DNA of 7,657 nucleotides from Nitrospinota bacterium (lineage in GTDB: Bacteria > Nitrospinota > Nitrospinia > UBA9942). Below the pieces are notes generated by a model. It ran no database searches. It was given only the letters and a program-made list of their open reading frames with translations, and was not told the origin of the DNA. Positions within the stretch are counted from its first letter, which is position 1. Every line of letters begins with the position of its first letter. The stretch covers positions 1 to 7,657 of the forward strand of contig JACRGN010000155.1 in the NCBI GenBank assembly GCA_016234205.1, in the 5' to 3' direction. Made by a program: the position numbers and the translations under genes. Shown in pieces: positions 1-5,004 of the stretch.

Positions 1-231
1 ACTAAAGATATATTTTGTTTAAGAGAAGAACGAACAGTGGATGCTTACCGTAAAATATCAATAAACAACTTACAACTGAAAGTTCAGGATGCTCCTATAA
101 GGGAAAAGATACGGCTTCGCATATATCCTGATATAAAGACTGGAGTGGCAGAAGTAAGATTTTGGCATGAGGGTAAACTTCTTGATGTGCAAAGGGTCAA
201 AAACTCGGATTTAAAGTTAGTGCACTTTTGA
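1..231 (+). CDS. Transposase, C-terminal fragment (IS481/ISNCY-like integrase-core type), 5' end outside window
   Basis: The reading frame is open from base 1 to a TGA at 229-231, giving 76 visible residues. A GTG at 37 is internal and should not be taken as the start. The segment resembles the region after the DDE/rve catalytic core in IS481-like transposases: an EERTVDAYRKISI stretch, then a small beta-rich domain (IRLRIYPD, VAEVRFWHEGKLLDVQRV) ending in LVHF. None of the three catalytic acidic residues is visible, because the core lies upstream of the window. The last codons (Val-His-Phe-stop) are also the first copy of the 22-bp terminal repeat, so the gene runs into the element's own end. 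The fragment shows no frameshift, so the element may be intact. The exact IS family is uncertain. Confidence 0.75.
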   Translation, partial: TKDIFCLREERTVDAYRKISINNLQLKVQDAPIREKIRLRIYPDIKTGVAEVRFWHEGKLLDVQRVKNSDLKLVHF

Positions 232-262
232 AGTTTAAATAGTGCACTTTTGAAATTTAGCT
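219..262 (+). repeat. Two tandem 22-bp units at the IS end
   Basis: AGTGCACTTTTGAAGTTTAAAT (219-240) is followed immediately by AGTGCACTTTTGAAATTTAGCT (241-262). The first 14 bases are identical, and the remainder differs at only a few positions. Paired sites of about two helical turns at an element end are typical transposase binding sites. The first copy overlaps the transposase stop codon. Confidence 0.8.
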
Positions 263-312
263 AACAGAAAATCTAAAGGGTTAACTATAAGTCAATATGA
301 AAACTATGAGAT

Positions 313-323
313 GGGGGGGTGAT
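313..323 (+). promoter_or_regulatory. Ribosome binding site built on a run of seven G, sets the start at 328
   Basis: GGGGGGGTGAT ends five bases before ATG 328. Its GGGGTGAT part matches the anti-Shine-Dalgarno sequence closely. This favours ATG 328 over the in-frame GTG at 319, which lies inside the ribosome binding site itself. The homopolymer of seven G is unusual and could slip during replication. Confidence 0.65.
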
Positions 324-327
324 TAAA

Positions 328-3024
328 ATGAAAAGGTATTTAAGTGCAGCACTTTTATTTATATTTTTAACACTTCTTAGTTCCTGTCTTAAGCCCACTA
401 AAATAACCACTACTCCACCTTCCAGCGTAGAAGTTCTGCCAGAAGCCTTCTCTCTAATACTTGATTTCTATATTGAACAACCAGATGTTTCACATCTCAC
501 TTCCAGTGCAATTAAAGGAATGGAGGATATGCTCATTTCTAATAATAAAGTCTTCAACAAATCTGCTATTGATTTAAGTGCAATTAGAAGCAAAGCAACG
601 GCATTTGATTTAATAACTGAGAAATTAAAGACTTTTTCATCTGCTGCTGATGTCCCTTATAAACAACTGGAACATGCTGCTATTAAGGGGATGTTAAAGA
701 ACCTTGACCCGTATAGTTCCTTTATGACTCCTGATATTTATAAAGAGGTTCAGGCGGAGATTGAGGGAAAATTTGGAGGTCTCGGAATAGAGATAACTTT
801 AAAGAATGATATAGTCACAATTGTCGCCCCTATAGAAGATACGCCGGCCGATAAGGCAGGTCTGAAGGCAGGAGATAAGATAATCAAGATAGACGGAGAG
901 AGTACAAGGGATATGACTGTCATGGATGCAGTAAAAAAGATGAGAGGGAAAGAGGGGACAAAGGTAACACTCACTATCATTCGTGAAGGTTTTGAAGAGC
1001 CGAAAGATTTTGCAATTACAAGGGCTATTATAAAGATTAAGAGTGTGAAATACCAGATGATGGATGAGACAATTGGCTATATTAAGATAAAGAGTTTTTC
1101 AAAGAGTACTACAGATGAGCTTGATATTGCGTTGAAATCTGTTACAAAAAATAAGATAACTGGTTTGATTCTGGATTTGAGGAATGACCCCGGCGGGCTT
1201 CTCAATCAGGCAGTGGAGGTCTGCGGCAGATTTCTTGAAAAGGGACAGTTGATTGTATATACAAAGAGTAACATGTGGGGGCAGAATTTAAAGTTTTCCT
1301 CCAGCGGCAGGAGTACATATCTTGATTTCCCGATGATTGTCCTCGTCAATGCCGGTAGTGCCAGCATGTCAGAGATAGTGGCAGGTGCGATTCAGGACTT
1401 AAAGAGGGGGGTCATACTCGGGACACAGACATTCGGAAAGGGCAGTGTCCAGACAATAATACCTCTAAGCGACGGTTCGGCACTGAAATTGACCACAGCG
1501 AAATACTATACACCTAATGGAAGGGTAATTCAGGGTAAGGGTATTATTCCAGATGTTGAAGTTGAAGAAAAAGATGGAGCGGATATTCCCCGCCTTATAG
1601 CACAATCTTCTTTAAATAAGATTCTTGCCAGTGGAGGGACATCCTCTGAAAAGGTTAAAAATATAGTTGCGGAAGTCTGGCGAGAAAAAGAGAGTGAGAT
1701 AGCTAAATTATATCCAAAAGGCAAATCTGAAGAAGCTGCTCCCCTAAAAAGTACGGATTCTATTGCTCCAATAGTTAAACCCACAATGCAGACAAAACCT
1801 GTGATTCCATCTATTGCTCCATCCAAGGGCTTACCGCCTTCACTTGCCTATTCTTATTCAATTCATGATGCTAATAACAACCGTATTCTCGACGGCGGTG
1901 AGGAGGTAATATTAAAGGTAACAGTAGAAAATAAGGGAGAAGGGCTGGCAAAGGATGTGAGGGTGATTCTTACAGGTAATCAGATGCTCACAGATTATCT
2001 GGGTAGAGAAGGGTTATTGGGAGACATAAAGGGAGGGGAAAAGAAGATTGCAGAGTTTAAAACGGTTTTACCTCAACAGATACCTGTGGTATCGGCAGAG
2101 CTTTCAATAGAAGTAAAGGAAGAGATGGGTTATTCGCCGGCAGAGATAAAGGCATTAAATATTGTCATGAAACCGGCAGGGATTAAAAAGACTTTAGAGA
2201 TAATCTCTGAAATCAATGTGGATGATGTGCCGCTAATGGTGAAGCATGAGCGGAGAGACGATTTTGCCATTGTAATAGGGATAGGCAGCTATAGGGAAAA
2301 AGAGATTCCTGCTGTTAAATATGCAAAAAAAGATGCCGAGATTATGGGGAGTTATTTTGAAAATATTGTTGGTATCCCCAAGCAAAATATTAAGCTAATG
2401 ACCGATAATTCAGCCACGAAAAGCGACTTTGAGGCTTATTTAGGAGACTGGCTTAAAAGGAGGGTAAAACAGAATTCCACAGTCTTTGTGTATTACGCAG
2501 GTCATGGCGCTCCTGACATAGAGACAAAAGGGGCATCCCTCGTCCCTTATGAAGGTCATCCTGATTTTCCATCAAAGCTGTATCCATTAAAAGAGATGTA
2601 TGAGTCGCTTAATAAACTTCCTGCTAAAGATATAATCGTAATGCTTGACAGTTGTTTTTCGGGCGGCGGAGAAAGGAGTGTTGCGAAGGCAGGCGCAAGG
2701 GATCTGGTTATAATGGCAGATAATCCTCTCCTTGCAGGCGGCAAGATTATGGTTTTAGCTGCATCATCGGGAGGACAGATAAGTTCCGATTATGAAAAGG
2801 CTCAGCATGGGCTCTTTACATATTATCTCCTGAGAGGTATGAGGGGAGAGGCAGATAGGAATAAAAATGGAATGGTGGAGATTGGAGAGTTGTATGAATA
2901 TGTGAAGACAAATGTCTCAGAGAAGGCATCCATCGAGCTTAATAGAGACCAGATTCCTGTGATATTGCCTTCTACTGAGATTGTTGGTGAGAGAATTAAA
3001 ATTCCAGTGGTAAAGATAAGATGA
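328..3024 (+). CDS. Lipoprotein with S41 C-terminal processing peptidase, CARDB-like and caspase-like (C14) domains
   Basis: This is an exported two-protease protein of 898 aa, about twice the usual CtpA length. Numbering is from ATG 328. Residues 1-20 are a lipoprotein signal (KR, hydrophobic core, lipobox LSSC with Cys20), so it should be anchored to a membrane on the periplasmic side. An N-terminal helical part with LDPYSSF leads into a PDZ domain (about 150-230, FGGLGIEI) and an S41 core (about 250-418). The Ser-Lys-Gln set is complete: Ser346 in NAGSASMSE, Lys371 in TFGKGSVQ and Gln375. A Pro/Ser/Thr-rich linker precedes a CARDB-like beta-sandwich (about 508-615, opening with DANNNRILDGGE). 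The C-terminal caspase fold (about 645-885) starts DFAIVIGIGSY and has His726 in YYAGHGA and Cys776 in LDSCFSG. An EF-hand-like loop DRNKNGMVEIGE follows (843-854). CTPs clip exported proteins at the C-terminus and caspase-like peptidases cut after basic or acidic residues; this protein's substrate is unknown. It appears monocistronic. Confidence 0.92.
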   Translation: MKRYLSAALLFIFLTLLSSCLKPTKITTTPPSSVEVLPEAFSLILDFYIEQPDVSHLTSSAIKGMEDMLISNNKVFNKSAIDLSAIRSKATAFDLITEKLKTFSSAADVPYKQLEHAAIKGMLKNLDPYSSFMTPDIYKEVQAEIEGKFGGLGIEITLKNDIVTIVAPIEDTPADKAGLKAGDKIIKIDGESTRDMTVMDAVKKMRGKEGTKVTLTIIREGFEEPKDFAITRAIIKIKSVKYQMMDETIGYIKIKSFSKSTTDELDIALKSVTKNKITGLILDLRNDPGGLLNQAVEVCGRFLEKGQLIVYTKSNMWGQNLKFSSSGRSTYLDFPMIVLVNAGSASMSEIVAGAIQDLKRGVILGTQTFGKGSVQTIIPLSDGSALKLTTAKYYTPNGRVIQGKGIIPDVEVEEKDGADIPRLIAQSSLNKILASGGTSSEKVKNIVAEVWREKESEIAKLYPKGKSEEAAPLKSTDSIAPIVKPTMQTKPVIPSIAPSKGLPPSLAYSYSIHDANNNRILDGGEEVILKVTVENKGEGLAKDVRVILTGNQMLTDYLGREGLLGDIKGGEKKIAEFKTVLPQQIPVVSAELSIEVKEEMGYSPAEIKALNIVMKPAGIKKTLEIISEINVDDVPLMVKHERRDDFAIVIGIGSYREKEIPAVKYAKKDAEIMGSYFENIVGIPKQNIKLMTDNSATKSDFEAYLGDWLKRRVKQNSTVFVYYAGHGAPDIETKGASLVPYEGHPDFPSKLYPLKEMYESLNKLPAKDIIVMLDSCFSGGGERSVAKAGARDLVIMADNPLLAGGKIMVLAASSGGQISSDYEKAQHGLFTYYLLRGMRGEADRNKNGMVEIGELYEYVKTNVSEKASIELNRDQIPVILPSTEIVGERIKIPVVKIR

Positions 3025-3108
3025 ACCCGTCCTGTCCTTTAGCTGAAGAGGCAACTTGGGAAGGTTGGATTTCTGACCCTTTTCTAAATGTGTAAGGGTG
3101 AAGCAAGA

Positions 3109-3234
3109 TTATTCAAGAGAAATGAGCTTTAAGTCCGGTATGCGGTTAAAATGTCTGATATTTCTGGTAAGGAGCGGTAGATTATGAGCCTCGCAGATCC
3201 CTGCTATAAAAGAGTCCTTGATTCCAATATCCAT
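3109..3234 (-). pseudogene. Remnant of a VapC-like PIN-domain toxin (C-terminal end only)
   Basis: On the minus strand, immediately after and partly overlapping the antitoxin gene in a different frame, there is an open stretch of 41 codons ending in TAA (3109-3111). It contains KDSFIAGICEAHN, then LPLLTRNIRHFNRI and PDLKLISLE. This matches the C-terminal end of VapC-type PIN nucleases, where D-x-x-I-A carries a late acidic metal ligand and TRN-x-x-HF-x-R-I follows. The N-terminal DTN/DTS strand and the central Glu, which complete the active site, are missing, and a TAA lies a few codons upstream in this frame. Roughly 80-90 codons expected of a full toxin are absent. An internal deletion that joined the antitoxin end to the toxin end is the simplest explanation. 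The ATG at 3232-3234 is unlikely to be a real start. A functional toxin is very improbable. Confidence 0.75.
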
Positions 3235-3443
3235 TTCTTATTGAGTTCCTTTAGGCTGGACTCAACATCTGTATCTTTTAGTGCACCTTCGAGGGCAAAG
3301 AAATCCTCAGCTTCTTTGATAACAACTATGCTCCCCTTTTTTACTTTTATATCCACCTTTTCTCCAGTTTTAATGCCGAGATCGCTTAAAAGGCTCTCAG
3401 GAAAAATAATTAAGTCCTTCTTACCAGATTTTACAGTAATCAT
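3204..3443 (-). CDS. AbrB/MazE-type (SpoVT-AbrB fold) antitoxin, probably orphaned VapB
   Basis: A 79-aa protein whose first 45 or so residues fit the swapped-hairpin AbrB DNA-binding fold: a short N-terminal strand, FPESLLSDLGIKTGEKVDIKVK, then KGSIVVIKEAE. It corresponds to the family pattern of iP-x-x-l-x-x-x-LGi-x-x-G-d-x-v. The C-terminal part (about 46-79, EDFFALEGALKD...) resembles the tail by which such antitoxins wrap a PIN toxin. The start is well supported: AAAGGAG (3450-3456) lies six bases upstream of ATG 3443. Downstream on the same strand is only a vapC remnant, overlapping the last 31 bases in another frame. The final residues, WILESRTLL, may therefore be a product of the deletion rather than the ancestral end. 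If expressed, it could still repress its own promoter or neutralise toxins encoded elsewhere. It is divergent from the yidD-like gene. Confidence 0.82.
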   Translation of the reverse strand: MITVKSGKKDLIIFPESLLSDLGIKTGEKVDIKVKKGSIVVIKEAEDFFALEGALKDTDVESSLKELNKKWILESRTLL

Positions 3444-3476
3444 ATTGAACTCCTTTATTTTAGATTATTTAGCCCT

Positions 3477-3495
3477 GCATATAAGACTTATGTGC
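3477..3495 (-). promoter_or_regulatory. Palindrome upstream of the antitoxin, candidate autoregulatory operator
   Basis: GCATATAAGACTTATGTGC is an inverted repeat with eight of nine arm positions paired around a central A. It lies 34-52 bases upstream of the antitoxin ATG. Read on the minus strand it contains TTATAT (3479-3484), a possible -10 box about 23 bases before the ribosome binding site. The only -35-like match (TTAAGA) has 15-bp spacing, so the promoter itself is weak evidence. AbrB/MazE antitoxins commonly bind such palindromes over their own promoter. The 133-bp gap also has to serve the divergent yidD-like gene, so one site could affect both. Confidence 0.45.
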
Positions 3496-3576
3496 GGTGT
3501 CTTAATTGAATTTCTTGTATTAAATTTAACATAGGTAATGCTTGAAGTCAAACTGCAATCTCCTTGGGGAGAAGAT

Positions 3577-3972
3577 ATGAAGATAGTTATTTTTATGCTG
3601 GCAGTTTTATTTATTGGAGGTGATGCTTATGGAAAAGACCTTATGAAATCTCCCGATGCTCGGATTGGTAAGCCTGTAACCAAAGCCTTCATTTCATATA
3701 ACCCACTCTCCACATTTTTAGATTTATCCGTCAAGTTTTTTCAAAACTTTATCTCCCCTGTAGATGGTGATAGATGCTCCATGTCTCCCACCTGTTCCGC
3801 TTATTCAAGGGAGGCAATTAAAAAATATGGTGCAATTAAGGGTTTTGTTATGACAGCGGATAGGCTTATCCATGAGATAGATGAGCAGAGGTTTGCTGCT
3901 TTTATAAGAAAGGGAAACTCTCTGAGATTTTATGACCCTCCAGAGAATAATGACTTCTGGGCTTTCAAATGA
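3577..3972 (+). CDS. YidD-like protein with an N-terminal signal peptide
   Basis: A 131-aa protein counted from ATG 3577, chosen because GGGGAGAAG (3566-3574) lies just upstream and because a hydrophobic signal segment then begins at residue 1. A more upstream frame start at 3538 lacks a comparable site. Residues 1-20 (MKIVIFMLAVLFIGGDAYGK) look like a cleavable signal peptide. The YidD core is about 48-103: FFQNFISP, then Cys67-Ser-Met-Ser-Pro-Thr-Cys73-Ser (family pattern C-R-F-x-P-T-C-S), EAIKKYGAIKGF and a DRLIH segment. YidD normally is a cytoplasmic, membrane-associated protein of about 70-90 aa that assists YidC-dependent insertion. A secreted version with the two cysteines kept suggests a different, periplasmic role. 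The usual terminal C-x-P...GGxDPVP part is replaced by a degenerate tail. It is followed 72 bp later by a TPR protein gene. Confidence 0.85.
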   Translation: MKIVIFMLAVLFIGGDAYGKDLMKSPDARIGKPVTKAFISYNPLSTFLDLSVKFFQNFISPVDGDRCSMSPTCSAYSREAIKKYGAIKGFVMTADRLIHEIDEQRFAAFIRKGNSLRFYDPPENNDFWAFK

Positions 3973-3989
3973 ACAAAGACCTGATTAGC

Positions 3990-4007
3990 CACAGACTCAC
4001 ACAGACT
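3990..4007 (+). repeat. Short direct repeat CACAGACT x2 in the intergenic gap
   Basis: CACAGACT occurs at 3990-3997 and 4000-4007, preceded by TTAGC and followed by an A-rich stretch (4008-4020). Sequences of the type TAGCCACAGA(N)CACAGA are common dispersed intergenic words in many environmental bacterial genomes, and this appears to be a short version. With a single location visible, whether it is repeated in this genome cannot be told. Confidence 0.4.
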
Positions 4008-4027
4008 TTTAAAAAAAACAAAAGATT

Positions 4028-4104
4028 AAGGAGAAAGGGAGAAGATGGAGAAATGGGGGAAAAAAGAATTAAAAAAAGAATTTTATTTTTCTCCCTTTCT
4101 CTTT
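4028..4104 (+). promoter_or_regulatory. Inverted repeat that could sequester the TPR gene's ribosome binding site
   Basis: GAGAAAGGGAGAA (4031-4043) is a perfect reverse complement of TTCTCCCTTTCTC (4089-4101). With two G-U pairs the stem extends to 4028-4045 and 4087-4104. The left arm contains the ribosome binding site GGGAGAAG and the A of the start codon. The right arm encodes the start of the hydrophobic core of the signal peptide. In mRNA the hairpin, with a loop of about 41 nt, would hide the initiation region. It may be a translational control element or only a by-product of purine-rich and pyrimidine-rich sequence. Confidence 0.4.
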
Positions 4105-5004
4105 CTCCTCTTTCTCTTCCTCTTATCTAAAGAGACGCTGGCTGATACAGATAGTTTAGCTGCATCTGAAGATAAGCAATACAATTTCGCCATTAGCCTG
4201 TTCGATGAGGGGGAGTATTACAGGGCGATTACAGAGTGGAAGAGATTTATTTACTATTTCCCGAAAAGCGAATTAATTGACGATGCCGCACTTTTTATTG
4301 GCAAGTCATATCTTATGGGGAAGGAATATGACACAGCCATCGAGGAATTTAGAAGGTTTCGTGAGACCTTTCCTGACAGCAATCTGATTCCGGAGTGCCT
4401 CTATTTGAGAGGAGCAGCACATTTTAAAAAAGATGAGTATCATCTGGCGAGGGGATTATTTGAGCTTGTGAGAAGAAAATATCCCGATAGTATATGGGCA
4501 GACAAATCAATCATCATGGATGGATGGAGTTATGCAAAGGAAGGGGATTTTCACGAGGCAGATGTCAAGATTAAGGGAGAAAAGATAATGGATGAAAACC
4601 TCCGCTTGATGGTTAAAGAACTTTCCAGTGAGATTGAAAAAGGGGAAAAGATACAAAAGAAATCTCCTCGCACAGCAGGATTGCTTGCTGCAATTCTTCC
4701 CGGAGCAGGGCATTTCTATTTAGGCAGACACAAGGATGGGACAGTTGCCTTTCTTCTGAATGCCTCATTTATATGGGGCGCTGTGGCATCGTTTCAGCAA
4801 AATAATTATGCAGTGGCTGGGATACTGACATTTTTTGAGGTTGGATGGTATACAGGTAATATTTATAGCGCAATTGGGGCTGCCCATAAATACAATAAGT
4901 GGGAGGAAGATAGATTCAGAGACGATATTGAAAAGAAATTTAAACCCAATCTTTCTTATAATTTTGAGAGACCGTTAATTTCAGTGTCTTTTTATTTTAA
5001 ATGA
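4045..5004 (+). CDS. Exported TPR protein with TM2/DUF5683-like membrane C-terminus
   Basis: A 319-aa protein. Residues 1-33 form a signal peptide: Lys-rich n-region, Phe/Leu-rich core 14-28, probable cleavage after Ala33. About four TPR-like repeats follow (44-77, 81-112, 117-147, 153-175), with the YbgF/BamD-like pattern of A-x-x-x-f-x-x-g-x-y-x-x-A-i-x-x-w-x-x-f-x-x-x-f-P-x-S. The C-terminal part (about 207-285) starts SPRTAGLLAAILPGAGHFYLGR, the G-x-G-x-f-Y-x-G signature of TM2/DUF5683-like domains. It has two or three hydrophobic segments and a charged tail. It probably sits in the inner membrane with the TPRs in the periplasm as a protein-protein docking surface. Start: GGGAGAAG directly precedes ATG 4045. 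Its stop overlaps the next gene by four bases. Pairing of YidD-like and TPR proteins suggests a shared envelope function; partners are unknown. Confidence 0.85.
   Translation: MEKWGKKELKKEFYFSPFLFLLFLFLLSKETLADTDSLAASEDKQYNFAISLFDEGEYYRAITEWKRFIYYFPKSELIDDAALFIGKSYLMGKEYDTAIEEFRRFRETFPDSNLIPECLYLRGAAHFKKDEYHLARGLFELVRRKYPDSIWADKSIIMDGWSYAKEGDFHEADVKIKGEKIMDENLRLMVKELSSEIEKGEKIQKKSPRTAGLLAAILPGAGHFYLGRHKDGTVAFLLNASFIWGAVASFQQNNYAVAGILTFFEVGWYTGNIYSAIGAAHKYNKWEEDRFRDDIEKKFKPNLSYNFERPLISVSFYFK

Larger units (their letters stand above)
1..266 (+). mobile_element. Right end of an insertion sequence (partial)
   Basis: The window opens inside a mobile element: it holds the end of a DDE/integrase-type transposase, then a short non-coding end made of two near-identical 22-bp units. 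The likely outer tip is CTAACA at 261-266. A TGT...ACA terminus is usual for IS481-like and related elements, which is why I end the element at 266. The left end, the rest of the transposase and any target duplication lie outside the window, so the family and exact boundary are inferred. The next gene starts at 328, so the insertion sits directly in its upstream region. Confidence 0.7.

Noticed and set aside
328..3024. Caspase-containing protein as part of an anti-phage defence system
   Set aside because: The lipoprotein signal and PDZ/S41 part place it outside the cytoplasm, and no gasdermin, sensor or nucleotide-signalling gene is nearby.
3076..3099. Inverted repeat ACCCTT...AAGGGT as a terminator for the protease gene
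   Set aside because: The stem has only six pairs with a 12-nt loop, and no T-run follows on either strand.
3025..3108. Small gene or RNA between the protease gene and the vapC remnant
   Set aside because: No start with a ribosome binding site, no stable fold and no recognisable motif; it looks like eroded intergenic sequence.
3184..3534. Plus-strand open frame of 116 codons
   Set aside because: It is antisense to the antitoxin gene, which has a clear ribosome binding site and AbrB motif; the predicted protein shows no family features.
3510..3536. Promoter of the yidD-like gene (TTGAAT ... TAACAT)
   Set aside because: The spacing is only 15 bp and the region is very AT-rich, so such matches are expected by chance.
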